In this document: positions 26,806 through 35,921 of the stretch, piece after piece | Position numbering within the stretch: the first letter of the stretch is position 1 | How the letters are laid out: every line of letters starts with the position of its first letter | Assembly (NCBI GenBank): GCA_015060975.1 | Contig: SUXI01000004.1 | Span: 164,757-228,756, forward strand | Length of the DNA: 64,000 nucleotides | Source of the DNA: Bacteroidales bacterium | GTDB lineage: Bacteria > Bacteroidota > Bacteroidia > Bacteroidales > Muribaculaceae | Reading direction: 5' to 3' | The notes under the pieces: model-generated | Told to the model about the DNA's origin: nothing | The model's input: only the letters and a program-made list of their open reading frames with translations | The model's database searches: none | Position numbers and translations under genes: made by a program

Positions 26806-27603
26806 ATGCCATCAAAATCATTAAAAATAGCAATATTATCTCATGACATCACATGGGGTGATAAACATGAAAACATAATAACTGTTGCTGAGTTATTAAA
26901 CAGAATTGACTGTGATACAGACATTGTAGTTTTGCCGGAACTTTTTAATACGGGCTTCTTGTCAACAAAAGAACAAATTTCTGAAATGGCTGAAGATTTC
27001 AATGGTGACACAATTATAAATCTACAACGTTGGGCTCAATATTTCGGTTTTGCTATATGTGGCAGTATGCTTGCAAAAGAAGGTTATAAATATTATAATC
27101 GAGCATTCTTTGTAGAACCAATGGGCGATATTACATACTATGATAAACGGCATTTATTTTCTTTTTATAAAGAAGATTTGTTATATGAAAAGGGGACGAA
27201 CCAATCACCAATTATTAGATTCAGAGGATGGAACATTTCAATGCAAATATGTTATGACATCAAATTTCCTGTGTGGTGTAGAAGCCGAGATAATAATATT
27301 GATATAATATTAGTCCCTGCAAATACACCTGAAAAAAGCATATATGAATGGAAACAATTATTAATTGCCCGTGCTATTGAGAATCAATTATTCATTGTCG
27401 GGGCAAATCGCTCGGGTAAAGATGACTATGGCAAATATGTCAATTCGTCATTTATATATGATTTTCAAGGGAATGAAATATCTATAAAATCACAAGAATC
27501 TACACTTATTCAATATGCATATTTTGATAATATCGCTTTAAATAGACATAGAATTGATTTTCCAACATGTGAAGCCGCTGATTTATTTGAGATTTTGCAA
27601 TAA
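26806..27603 (+). CDS. Nitrilase-superfamily amidohydrolase, omega-amidase (YafV/Nit2) type
   Basis: 265 aa. The catalytic triad of the carbon-nitrogen hydrolase family is visible: Glu45 (LPELFNTG), Lys114 (YDKRHLFSFY) and Cys149 (MQICYDIKFPVW). The HLFSFYKE context and CYDIKFPVW resemble omega-amidases, which hydrolyse 2-oxoglutaramate or 2-oxosuccinamate left over from transamination. Substrate inferred by resemblance only. Last gene of the rightward run; its final 21 bases overlap the 3' end of the convergent coaE. Confidence 0.85.
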   Translation: MPSKSLKIAILSHDITWGDKHENIITVAELLNRIDCDTDIVVLPELFNTGFLSTKEQISEMAEDFNGDTIINLQRWAQYFGFAICGSMLAKEGYKYYNRAFFVEPMGDITYYDKRHLFSFYKEDLLYEKGTNQSPIIRFRGWNISMQICYDIKFPVWCRSRDNNIDIILVPANTPEKSIYEWKQLLIARAIENQLFIVGANRSGKDDYGKYVNSSFIYDFQGNEISIKSQESTLIQYAYFDNIALNRHRIDFPTCEAADLFEILQ

Positions 27604-28179
27604 TAATGAAATTTGTGGCATTAAAGGAGTTGCGTCATCATTAATTATATTTATTGTATTTAAACGTTGTGATATGTGTTCGTGTTGTTGAGCTTTAATT
27701 CGAGCGCGGACTTGTTCCTCGGTAATATCATTACGCAACATTACTCGTTTTATTCTGATATTATCGGGAGCTGTAATATTCCATACACCATCTACGATTT
27801 TATCAATGCCACTTTGATAAAGTATAGCAGTCTCTACAAATATTGTTTTTCCAAATAACATTTGAGTTTGTTTCCACTTTAAAATATCAGCTAAAACTGC
27901 AGTGTGAACAATCGCATTTAATTTACATAGTAATTCCTTACTGTTAAAAACTAATTCTGAAAGAACTGCACGATTTATATCGCCATTATTTGTTATCGCA
28001 TTAAAACTTATTTGAGTAGCTATAGATTCCTTTATTTCGTCACTATTATCCATTAGTAACTTTGCTTTACTATCACAATCATAGACGGCAAAGCCAAATG
28101 TTTTAAGAATCTTAGAAACGACTGATTTGCCACTCCCAATTCCTCCTGTTATCGCAACAAAATTAGGTTTTGATATCAT
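27583..28179 (-). CDS. coaE: Dephospho-CoA kinase
   Basis: Phosphorylates dephospho-CoA at the ribose 3' position, the last step of coenzyme A synthesis. 198 aa with P-loop GGIGSGKS (12-19), the family motif YDCDSKAK and a DNIRIKRVMLRN lid region. It is the last gene of the leftward nusB-yajC-ybbR-coaE set and overlaps the ybbR stop by four bases (28176-28179), suggesting coupled translation. Its 3' end overlaps the convergent amidase gene by 21 bases, so no separate terminator is possible between them. Confidence 0.95.
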   Translation of the reverse strand: MISKPNFVAITGGIGSGKSVVSKILKTFGFAVYDCDSKAKLLMDNSDEIKESIATQISFNAITNNGDINRAVLSELVFNSKELLCKLNAIVHTAVLADILKWKQTQMLFGKTIFVETAILYQSGIDKIVDGVWNITAPDNIRIKRVMLRNDITEEQVRARIKAQQHEHISQRLNTINIINDDATPLMPQISLLLQNLK

Positions 28180-29135
28180 TGTTCAATTATATACTCAACA
28201 CTATCTGTAAATGTATTAATAACTTTATAATTATCAGGAATATCAATTAATTTAACCGGTAATTTATTTGAGTTTTGATATATATCCCTATAATCAACCA
28301 CTACTCTAATTAATTTTTTCTCATTATGAAATAAACTTTTAGGTACTAAATAATTTAATTCAATTTGAGAGGGAAATATAATTAATCTACGATCCACAGG
28401 GATATTAAGCACTTCAATAGTTGCAGTTCGTTTTTTTGAAATTAGTTGTTCTACGGGGATATTAACGTCAACAGAGTCGGGAATAGCACGCATTCCTTTT
28501 GCAGTGTTTACTTTCACTTTTATAGAAGTCGTGTTTTTCAAGTCAGCACAATTTATAGGCATTGTTTCTACTTCAGTGAAATTTGATGGTATCGGGTCAA
28601 TTGAATATACAATTACATGCTTTGTTGGAGACGTAATTTCTCCATTTATAATAAACAAATCATCAATATATTTATTTGCATTAATTTTTAGTTCAACTTT
28701 TTTCCCTGGGCGAGTTGTGTAATATACATTTATTGAATCTGGTGAAAATGCATTAGCTTGACTTGTCGTACCTGATATTTCTCTAATAATTTCATACATT
28801 TCAATATCACCTAATGATAAGCGATTCCTCTTACTATATCTGTTAAAATCTATAAGAATCGGAGGCAACTCACTTAATTTATGCTTAAAAAAAGAATAGC
28901 CTTTAGCTTTTAGATTTACTTTTAATTCATTAGGAGCATCAGTAATTAATGTAATACTATCGGGTACATTTGTAATTTTTATAGGATAAACAACATCGTA
29001 TTGAAACTCTTCATTTAGAGTAAGTGCACCCCAAAAGAGAAAAGAAATTACTAAAAATAGAATAAATTGTAACAATTTCTTCTCTTGTGCAGCCTCAAGC
29101 TTGTTTTTAAGATTTATCAGATTTTTTATTGGCAT
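28176..29135 (-). CDS. YbbR-like (CdaR-type) membrane-anchored protein
   Basis: 319 aa. One N-terminal membrane anchor (about 20-41, LLQFILFLVISFLFWGALTL) is followed by an extracytoplasmic region of beta-rich YbbR repeats (ITNVPDSITLITDAPNELKV; later GMRAIPDSVDVNIPVEQL). In Firmicutes YbbR/CdaR regulates the c-di-AMP cyclase CdaA; whether that holds here cannot be told from this window. Conserved between yajC and coaE in Bacteroidales. Function uncertain. Confidence 0.85.
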   Translation of the reverse strand: MPIKNLINLKNKLEAAQEKKLLQFILFLVISFLFWGALTLNEEFQYDVVYPIKITNVPDSITLITDAPNELKVNLKAKGYSFFKHKLSELPPILIDFNRYSKRNRLSLGDIEMYEIIREISGTTSQANAFSPDSINVYYTTRPGKKVELKINANKYIDDLFIINGEITSPTKHVIVYSIDPIPSNFTEVETMPINCADLKNTTSIKVKVNTAKGMRAIPDSVDVNIPVEQLISKKRTATIEVLNIPVDRRLIIFPSQIELNYLVPKSLFHNEKKLIRVVVDYRDIYQNSNKLPVKLIDIPDNYKVINTFTDSVEYIIEQ

Positions 29136-29147
29136 ATATTACTTATA

Positions 29148-29178
29148 AGCCACTTCATTGTTTTATATTGAAGTGGCT
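29148..29178 (-). other. Hairpin in the yajC-ybbR spacer
   Basis: A perfect 10-bp inverted repeat, AGCCACTTCA (29148-29157) / TGAAGTGGCT (29169-29178), with an 11-base loop. On the minus strand no T-run follows, so it may reduce read-through or protect the upstream transcript end rather than terminate. Confidence 0.55.
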
Positions 29179-29197
29179 AAAAAATATTTATAATATT

Positions 29198-29521
29198 TTA
29201 GTTTTTCGTTTCGCCAGCGGCTTGAGCAGCATCTGCCGCAGATGGATATACAGAACCTTTATCAATCAAAATCTTAACGCCTTCAGCTATTTCAATTTGA
29301 AATGTTGTATCATTAACATTGCGAATTTTACCATGTATTCCACCGGCTGTAATAATATTATCACCAGTTTTTAATCCATCTCTAAATTTCTTTATTTCTT
29401 TTTGACGTTTTTGTTGAGGACGAATCATGAAGAAATAGAAAATTGCGACAAGTGCTACAATCATAATAATACCTGACCAATCATTGGCTGGCGCTTGTAG
29501 TAATACTGAGTTTGTTATCAT
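29198..29521 (-). CDS. yajC: Preprotein translocase subunit YajC
   Basis: 107-aa partner of SecDF in Sec export. A single membrane helix (about 17-34, WSGIIMIVALVAIFYFFM) is followed by the hallmark IRPQQKRQKE and the soluble YajC domain with FRDGLKTGDNIITAGGIHGKI. The C-terminus is extended by an Ala-rich tail. It follows nusB by 53 bases. Confidence 0.95.
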   Translation of the reverse strand: MITNSVLLQAPANDWSGIIMIVALVAIFYFFMIRPQQKRQKEIKKFRDGLKTGDNIITAGGIHGKIRNVNDTTFQIEIAEGVKILIDKGSVYPSAADAAQAAGETKN

Positions 29522-29574
29522 ATCCGACTATTTTAATTAATTAAACTTTATACAAAAATAATACATTTTAATTG

Positions 29575-30978
29575 TTATTTGTTCAATTTGCCCTCACTTT
29601 TAAGGTAGTTTATTACCGAATATAGAATTCCGTTTATAAACTGCCCACTTTTGCTTGTACTATAACTATTTGCGATTTCAATATATTCATTTAATGTTAC
29701 CGGTAATGGAATAGAAGGAAATATAAGCATTTCTGATATAGCGACAGACATAATAATAATATCCATAAATGCTAATCGTTCCGAATCCCATTGTTCACTA
29801 ATAAATTTATCAATATATGCTCGATATATTTCAAAATTAGTTATGGTATCGGCGAATAAACAAGGTCCAAAATTTTCGTCATCAATATTTTTATATTGTG
29901 GAATTAATGAAAGATTAGCATTTGTAGAATTACTAAATTGTTTTATGGTTTTTATGACAAAAGTACCTATAATATGTAAATCATCATTCCAATATGAAGA
30001 TTTTTCTTCAAGAATATTAAGAAAGTCTTCATCATTGAAAACTATTGTTTTTAGTATATTTTTCCAAAAATCACAATCAGACTTACAATCGCTATATGTT
30101 GATGACATATAATTAGCATATATATCTGATGTCAAAATTTTATCAAGCAATGATTTTAAAAATAACGTATCATCATTCCAACTGATAGGATTTGATGATA
30201 TATAATTTTTAAAATCATCATTTGATTCGATAAATTTTACGAGTTGATTATCTATAAAACGGGTATTGGGGTTTAAATCTTCATCAGAGGGCAAATATTT
30301 CGTTTTTGCAGCATCTAATCGCTTTGTTTGCATCTGAGTTAACTCAACAATCAACTCAAATACATAAAAATATAATTCATAAGATTTATTTAAAGCTTTT
30401 GATAATGCTTTTTGCGCATCCTTTAGTGATGTGCGTGTTTCACTATAACTATTAAATGTGTCAATAACCATTTGAACGCCCAATTCAAATCCCTTCACCG
30501 TAAATGCTGAATTTTGGCGTGCCTCATTTATAAATGACTCGTTCTTTAAAATTATTGTGCGCAAAATTATATTCCAAAATATAACATCATCTTTTATTTC
30601 GGGGGAAGATATTTTAGAATAATCCTTAAATGCCGAAGAAGAAATAATGATTTTATAAATAGACGGCAAAATACTATCAAAATTCGCAATATTACGTTTA
30701 AACAGACTATTGTTTCTTAATTCCTCATTAGAGATTAGGGCTTTTGCTAATTTAGAGTTGCTTAACGCATCTAAATGGCATTTTGAATTATCATTATGTA
30801 TATTATAACCGCTTAATTTAAGAATAAACAAAATTAAATCAAAATACAACGAATATGCATATTTTTTATCACGAGATGCATCGACAGGCATTTCTTCAAT
30901 TTTAAACTCGCTTCGTGTCAATAAATAAGAATAAAGCATCTGAACCACCTTTATTCTAATTAAAATTCGATTAATCAT
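29575..30978 (-). CDS. nusB: Transcription antitermination factor NusB, long form
   Basis: 467 aa, far longer than the ~140 aa of E. coli NusB or the ~310 aa common in Bacteroidetes. The C-terminal part is the RNA-binding NusB fold (about 370-460), with WDSERLAFMDIIIMSVAISE, PVTLNEYIEIAN and KSGQFINGILYSVI. The N-terminus MINRILIRIKVVQMLYSYLL is the first NusB helix. The long middle seems to hold an internal duplication: about 106-180 and 276-350 align (DVIFWNIILRTIILKNESF with DCDFWKNILKTIVFNDEDF). NusB with S10 supports antitermination on rRNA operons. First gene of the leftward set; a TAATTTTG -7 box lies at 31015-31008. Confidence 0.9.
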   Translation of the reverse strand: MINRILIRIKVVQMLYSYLLTRSEFKIEEMPVDASRDKKYAYSLYFDLILFILKLSGYNIHNDNSKCHLDALSNSKLAKALISNEELRNNSLFKRNIANFDSILPSIYKIIISSSAFKDYSKISSPEIKDDVIFWNIILRTIILKNESFINEARQNSAFTVKGFELGVQMVIDTFNSYSETRTSLKDAQKALSKALNKSYELYFYVFELIVELTQMQTKRLDAAKTKYLPSDEDLNPNTRFIDNQLVKFIESNDDFKNYISSNPISWNDDTLFLKSLLDKILTSDIYANYMSSTYSDCKSDCDFWKNILKTIVFNDEDFLNILEEKSSYWNDDLHIIGTFVIKTIKQFSNSTNANLSLIPQYKNIDDENFGPCLFADTITNFEIYRAYIDKFISEQWDSERLAFMDIIIMSVAISEMLIFPSIPLPVTLNEYIEIANSYSTSKSGQFINGILYSVINYLKSEGKLNK

Positions 30979-31007
30979 AACTATAATGTTCTATTTTGAT
31001 TTGACTA

Positions 31008-31015
31008 CAAAATTA
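31008..31015 (-). promoter_or_regulatory. -7 box of the nusB-yajC-ybbR-coaE set
   Basis: TAATTTTG on the minus strand, an exact TAnnTTTG match about 30 bases before the nusB ATG. The -33 region 19 bases upstream reads TTCG, one base from TTTG. Confidence 0.5.
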
Positions 31016-31068
31016 CAAATTTTATTTGAATTTACGAATATAATGCCGTGTCGATTGTTATTATATGC

Positions 31069-31105
31069 AAAATCCACCTCGATATCATCTATCGAAGTGG
31101 ATTTT
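31069..31105 (-). terminator. Terminator after thiL
   Basis: A 16-base inverted repeat with one mismatch (31069-31084 and 31090-31105), just past the thiL stop, with a 5-base loop and TTTT inside the 3' arm. A likely end of the sppA-lpxK-punA-thiL transcript. Confidence 0.7.
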
Positions 31106-31109
31106 CTAA

Positions 31110-32141
31110 TCATTGCAAATGATTCCACCCTTGTGCTTTTAGATAAATTTCATTGCCATCTCGTGTAATCATTGCACAGCCAAGATCTTCCTTAGTAATA
31201 TGTCCGATAATTTTAATACCCCCAATTTTTTCGAGCTGTTCATGATAATGAAGAGGAACAGTAAATAACAGCTCATAATCCTCTCCACCATTTAATGCTG
31301 CTGTTACTAAATTCATATTAAGTTCTTCGGCCATTATCGCTGTTTGATAGTCAATAGGGAGTCGATCTTCATATATGCGACACCCTGAATTGCTCTGCTT
31401 ACATATATGAAGTAATTCTGAAGATAATCCATCAGAGACATCAATCATTGCAGTTGGAATGATATTATTCTTTCTTAAATTTTCAATAATATCTTTGCGT
31501 GCTTCAGGTTTTAATTGCCGTTCGACAAGATATTCTTTACCCTCAAACTTAGGTTGAAAATCAGACTGTCCTACTGATGCTATTTTTTCGCGTTCCAAAA
31601 GTTGCAACCCCATATATGCAGCACCCAAATCACCGCTTACACATATTAAATCGGTATCTTTGGCCCCGCTTCGATATACAATCTCATCTTTTGACACTTC
31701 TCCAATGCATGTTATACTAATTGTTAATCCTGCTTTCGACGATGTTGTGTCACCACCAACTAAATCAACGCCATATATTTCACAAGCGAGCCTAATTCCT
31801 TCGTAAAGAGCTTCAATGTGTTCGACTGTGAAACGTTTCGAAATTCCAAGTCCAACAACTATTTGTCTTGGCGTTCCATTCATCGCATATATGTCTGAAA
31901 AATTTACCACTGCTGCTTTATACCCTAAATGCTTTAATGGCACATATGTTAAATCAAAATGGACTCCTTCCAATAATAAATCTGTAGATATAAGTACCTC
32001 TTTATCGGTGTAGTTTAACACTGCACAATCATCACCAACCCCTTTTTTGGTAGAGATATTTTTTATATTTATACCATTTGTAATGTGTTCAATGAGGCCA
32101 AATTCTCCTAACTGAGCTATCTCTGTTTCTATTTGTTTCAT
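31110..32141 (-). CDS. thiL: Thiamine-monophosphate kinase
   Basis: Phosphorylates thiamine phosphate to thiamine diphosphate, the active cofactor. 343 aa of the PurM/ThiL ATP-binding fold. Motifs: GVGDDCAVL near the N-terminus, ISTDLLLEGVHFDL (metal/ATP site), YGVDLVGGDTTSSKAGL, GDLGAAYMGL, and DVSDGLSSELLHIC. Last gene of the sppA-lpxK-punA-thiL set, 8 bases after punA. No thiamine riboswitch is visible upstream, consistent with it being carried in a housekeeping operon. Confidence 0.95.
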   Translation of the reverse strand: MKQIETEIAQLGEFGLIEHITNGINIKNISTKKGVGDDCAVLNYTDKEVLISTDLLLEGVHFDLTYVPLKHLGYKAAVVNFSDIYAMNGTPRQIVVGLGISKRFTVEHIEALYEGIRLACEIYGVDLVGGDTTSSKAGLTISITCIGEVSKDEIVYRSGAKDTDLICVSGDLGAAYMGLQLLEREKIASVGQSDFQPKFEGKEYLVERQLKPEARKDIIENLRKNNIIPTAMIDVSDGLSSELLHICKQSNSGCRIYEDRLPIDYQTAIMAEELNMNLVTAALNGGEDYELLFTVPLHYHEQLEKIGGIKIIGHITKEDLGCAMITRDGNEIYLKAQGWNHLQ

Positions 32142-32149
32142 TATGTTAC

Positions 32150-32962
32150 TTATATGCGACTGATTAATTCTGTAATTATATCCGCCATTTTGGGTTGTGC
32201 AACTATTGCGGCTTTTTGAACTTCTTCATGAGAAGGTACTTCTGTGATATCCTTACCACCTAAATCGGTAATAACAGAAAAACCAACAACCTCCATTGAT
32301 GAGTGATTGGCGACAATAACCTCGGGAACTGTTGACATGCCTACTGCATCTCCCCCTATTATCCTAAAATATTCATATTCTGCAGGAGTTTCAAATGTCG
32401 GACCTGTTGTTCCTACATATACCCCATGCTTTATTGCAATTTTTTTATTTAATGCGATTTCATTAACGATATTTATCAACCTACGACTGTAAGCCTCTGT
32501 CATTGCAGGAAATCTATGACCCAATTCGTTATAGTTTTTCCCTCTTAATGGATTTTCGGGGAATAAATTAATATGGTCAGTAATCACCATTATATCCCCT
32601 ACCTTGAAATCTTTATTCATTCCTCCTGCCGCATTACTTACAATTAGATTTCTTACACCTAACGCTTTCATTACTCGAACGGGAAAGGTCACCTCTTTCA
32701 TATTATAACCTTCATAATAATGAAATCGACCTTGCATAGCCATAACGTAAATTCCATTTAAAGTGCCAAAGATCAAATTGCCGCTATGCCCTTCAACCGT
32801 TGACAATGGAAAATTTGGTATTTCTTTATAAGGAATATATGTAGCGTCCTCAATTATATCGACGATAGACCCTAACCCTGTACCAAGAATTATCGCAGTT
32901 TCTGGAAACCGATTAACCTTGGATTTTATATACCTAACAGTTTCTAATATTTTATTTAGCAT
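32150..32962 (-). CDS. punA: Purine nucleoside phosphorylase
   Basis: 270 aa, trimeric class II-type PNP cleaving inosine/guanosine-type nucleosides with phosphate for purine salvage. Motifs: ILGTGLGSIVD (phosphate site), VEGHSGNLIFG, MQGRFHYYEGY, NAAGGMN and TGPTFETPAEY, with NHSSMEVVGFSVITDLG at the base site. It lies 14 bases after lpxK and 8 before thiL. Confidence 0.95.
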   Translation of the reverse strand: MLNKILETVRYIKSKVNRFPETAIILGTGLGSIVDIIEDATYIPYKEIPNFPLSTVEGHSGNLIFGTLNGIYVMAMQGRFHYYEGYNMKEVTFPVRVMKALGVRNLIVSNAAGGMNKDFKVGDIMVITDHINLFPENPLRGKNYNELGHRFPAMTEAYSRRLINIVNEIALNKKIAIKHGVYVGTTGPTFETPAEYEYFRIIGGDAVGMSTVPEVIVANHSSMEVVGFSVITDLGGKDITEVPSHEEVQKAAIVAQPKMADIITELISRI

Positions 32963-32976
32963 ATTAATCTAATTTA

Positions 32977-34074
32977 TTATTTAATTATTTTCCTGCGGCC
33001 TTCTATCCCTTCTATTAACACTTCTATAAAAGACTTGTTCCCTTGTATATCATGGAAACCTACCTTGATGGGCAAATAAAATATATATGGCTTAAGTTCT
33101 TCAGGGAAATTTAATAGATTTATTATTTTTACAGCATCCTTTTCTGTAACGACGATGTATTTATTATTAAATTCAAAAGACTTAAATCGTTTTAAGATTA
33201 TGTCTATATCATGTTTGGAAAAATCACAATGATCTTGAAATGCTGTAACTTTAACCTTTGCATTATATTTTTTTAATTGCTTTACAAATGGACGAGGATT
33301 CCCAATGCCGGATACTGCAAAAAGAACATCTTCACTACTTAGCCAATCAAGATATGGTATTGACTTCACTTTTTCCGGAAACAACGGCAATAACTGCCCA
33401 TATACATAATGCGAGAAAGATATATGCTGATATGGATAAGTTATAAGGTTATTAGTGAATATTCTCATATCCATTGGTTTTATATAATCAGGGCACTTTG
33501 TCACAACAACCATATCAGTTCTACTTAATGCAGAAATAGGCTCTCGTAAATTCCCGTATGGCAATAATTTATCATAAAATAAAGGTCGTCCAAACTCAGT
33601 TAGCAAAATCGATATTGACGGTTTTACGTATCTGTGCTGAAATGCATCATCTAAAAGAATTAAATTAATTTCTCTATTTATACTTAATAAAGTTTTTATT
33701 CCTTTGCAACGATTTTCACATACTGCAACCGATATTTTTCCATTAAATTTATGAAAAATTTGATATGGTTCATCTCCAATTTCTTTTGGCGTTGAATGAT
33801 TTGTCGCCAAAATGAATCCTTTTGTTTTTCTTTTGTACCCTCGACTTATAACCCCTATATTGTATTTATCGATAAGTTGGTCTATAATATATTCTGTATG
33901 TGGAGTCTTACCGGTTCCGCCTACTGCAATATTACCAACAACAACAATAGGGATGTCAAATGATTGTTGTTTAAGTATGCCCCAATCAAACAAACGATTA
34001 CGCAATTCAACACCCATTCCATACAATTTAGAAACGGGCAGTAAAATATATTTAGGTAATTGTTTGTAATTCAT
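32977..34074 (-). CDS. lpxK: Tetraacyldisaccharide 4'-kinase
   Basis: Adds the 4'-phosphate to the lipid A precursor at the inner membrane. 365 aa, with Walker A NIAVGGTGKTPHTE preceded by PIVVVG, the family motif GVISRGYKRKTKGF, GDEPYQI and LLDDAFQHR. This is an expected enzyme of a lipid A-making outer-membrane bacterium; Bacteroidales later remove the 4' phosphate by other enzymes. Starts 12 bases after the sppA stop. Confidence 0.95.
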   Translation of the reverse strand: MNYKQLPKYILLPVSKLYGMGVELRNRLFDWGILKQQSFDIPIVVVGNIAVGGTGKTPHTEYIIDQLIDKYNIGVISRGYKRKTKGFILATNHSTPKEIGDEPYQIFHKFNGKISVAVCENRCKGIKTLLSINREINLILLDDAFQHRYVKPSISILLTEFGRPLFYDKLLPYGNLREPISALSRTDMVVVTKCPDYIKPMDMRIFTNNLITYPYQHISFSHYVYGQLLPLFPEKVKSIPYLDWLSSEDVLFAVSGIGNPRPFVKQLKKYNAKVKVTAFQDHCDFSKHDIDIILKRFKSFEFNNKYIVVTEKDAVKIINLLNFPEELKPYIFYLPIKVGFHDIQGNKSFIEVLIEGIEGRRKIIK

Positions 34075-34086
34075 GATATATTATAG

Positions 34087-35835
34087 TTATTTTATTTCAA
34101 TATCCTCCATTTTACATTGGATATGAGACATACTTTTTATTCTATTAATAATTTTAATATAGTCTTTATAGTCTTTTATTGATGGAATTTCCACATTAGA
34201 TAAACTATTAGCAGTAAGTATTTGATTGAGAATTGTTGATTCGTATATCGGATAATCTATATGAGTTGAAATCCCGGTAGAGTCTTTCATGGCACTGATA
34301 ACATCGTATAATCCACCAAACTCATCAATTAGCCCAATCTCTTTTGCAGAAATACCATCCCACACTCGACCTTCGGCAATTAATTTTACTGAATCTACCG
34401 ACATGTCGCGACCATTTGCACAGCGAGTGGTGAATGTTTCGTAGCCACGTTCAATGAGTTGCTGCATTTTTGCTTTTTGTAGATCTGTCATAGGTTTTGT
34501 AAATGAAGGGAAATCTCCATTGAGATTTGTGTTTACATTATCAGTCGTTACTCCAAGCTTATCGTTTAGCAGCTGTTTTACATTAGGAATAATTCCAAAA
34601 ATCCCTATTGACCCAGTCAGTGTGGTGGGGCTTGCATATATTTTATCAGCACCGCATGAGATGTAATAACCACCTGAAGCCGCAACATCGCCCATTGAAA
34701 CATAGAATGGCTTTCCTGTTGCTTTAAATTCTTCGAGAGCATGCCAAATTTGTTCTGATGCGAATGCACTACCTCCACCAGAATTAACACGAAGAATAAG
34801 CCCCTTAACTTTTTCATCTTTTGCCAAATCATGAATTTGTGGAGCCATAACATCGCCAACAATACCACCATCTCCTGAGTCAACAATATCCCCTGTTGCG
34901 TATAATACAGCAATGTGGTCACTACTTGTGGATTGTTTTAGAATATTTGACAGAGAACAATATTCTTTAGGTGAAATGAAATTTAATTCTTCAGAATCTT
35001 TAAGTTGCAACTTATTACGCATCATATTTTTTACGTCGTTATAGTAATACAACTTATCAATTATTTTCAAGTTTATGTATTCGTTAGGTGATTCTGTAAA
35101 CACTAAACTATCAGCCCACATGTTAATGTTTGTATTATCTACTTTGCGAGCCGATGATATGTTACCACATACGAAATTCCAAATATTTCCTAAATAATGT
35201 TTTTGTTGCTCTTTGCTTGCCTCACTCATTTGAGTTAGAATAAATGGCTCAACAGCACTTTTATATGTACCAACTTTTACGATTTGAGCTTCTACCCCTA
35301 TTTTATCTAATAATCCTTTATAAAAAATAGTGGTTGCCGATAAACCATGTATATCTACCGAACCAACCGGATTTAAGAATATAGAATCAGCGACACAGGA
35401 TATAATGTAATCACTTTCGGTATAGTTGTCAGCATATGCGTATATCCATTTACCTGAGCTTTTAAACTGTTTAAGTGCGTCAAAAATTTCTTGACAGCCT
35501 GAAATACCTACAGCCGCTCCTTTGCAATTAATAAATATACCATGAATTTTGTCATCATCTTTTGCTGAAATAATTGAACTTATAATATCATTAAGATAGC
35601 TAGACTTTCCGTCAAATGACTGTAAGTCAGATAATGTTTCAATAGGTTTTTCTCGTTCTAATATTGAGCCGGATAATTTAATTTCCAATATACCTTTATC
35701 CGATAAATTAATATCAGAATTGCCACTACTCCCTATTGCAATTGCGAATACGACAAAAGCAATAACTAATATTATTAATGAAATCCAAAAACCGGCAATA
35801 GAGCCAAGCATTGCTGTTAAAAATTTTTTCATCAT
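34087..35835 (-). CDS. sppA: Signal peptide peptidase SppA, 67-kDa type (family S49)
   Basis: 582-aa membrane-bound protease IV degrading cleaved signal peptides. One N-terminal membrane helix (about 12-35, IAGFWISLIILVIAFVVFAI) precedes two tandem S49 domains. The catalytic Ser lies in DVAASGGYYISCGADKI in the second domain, and the general-base Lys is expected in the first near VGTYKSAVEPF. First gene of a four-gene leftward operon with a clear promoter at 35913-35882. Confidence 0.95.
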   Translation of the reverse strand: MMKKFLTAMLGSIAGFWISLIILVIAFVVFAIAIGSSGNSDINLSDKGILEIKLSGSILEREKPIETLSDLQSFDGKSSYLNDIISSIISAKDDDKIHGIFINCKGAAVGISGCQEIFDALKQFKSSGKWIYAYADNYTESDYIISCVADSIFLNPVGSVDIHGLSATTIFYKGLLDKIGVEAQIVKVGTYKSAVEPFILTQMSEASKEQQKHYLGNIWNFVCGNISSARKVDNTNINMWADSLVFTESPNEYINLKIIDKLYYYNDVKNMMRNKLQLKDSEELNFISPKEYCSLSNILKQSTSSDHIAVLYATGDIVDSGDGGIVGDVMAPQIHDLAKDEKVKGLILRVNSGGGSAFASEQIWHALEEFKATGKPFYVSMGDVAASGGYYISCGADKIYASPTTLTGSIGIFGIIPNVKQLLNDKLGVTTDNVNTNLNGDFPSFTKPMTDLQKAKMQQLIERGYETFTTRCANGRDMSVDSVKLIAEGRVWDGISAKEIGLIDEFGGLYDVISAMKDSTGISTHIDYPIYESTILNQILTANSLSNVEIPSIKDYKDYIKIINRIKSMSHIQCKMEDIEIK

Positions 35836-35881
35836 ATCGTTTTATATTTTACTTAAACAATTAAATAATAACCCTATCTTA

Positions 35882-35913
35882 CAAAGATACAATAAACATA
35901 TAGCTTTAACAAA
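35882..35913 (-). promoter_or_regulatory. Promoter of the sppA-lpxK-punA-thiL operon
   Basis: On the minus strand TTTG (35913-35910), a 20-base spacer and TATCTTTG (35889-35882): a full match to the Bacteroidetes consensus, about 45 bases before the sppA start. Confidence 0.8.
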
Positions 35914-35921
35914 ATATTTCA

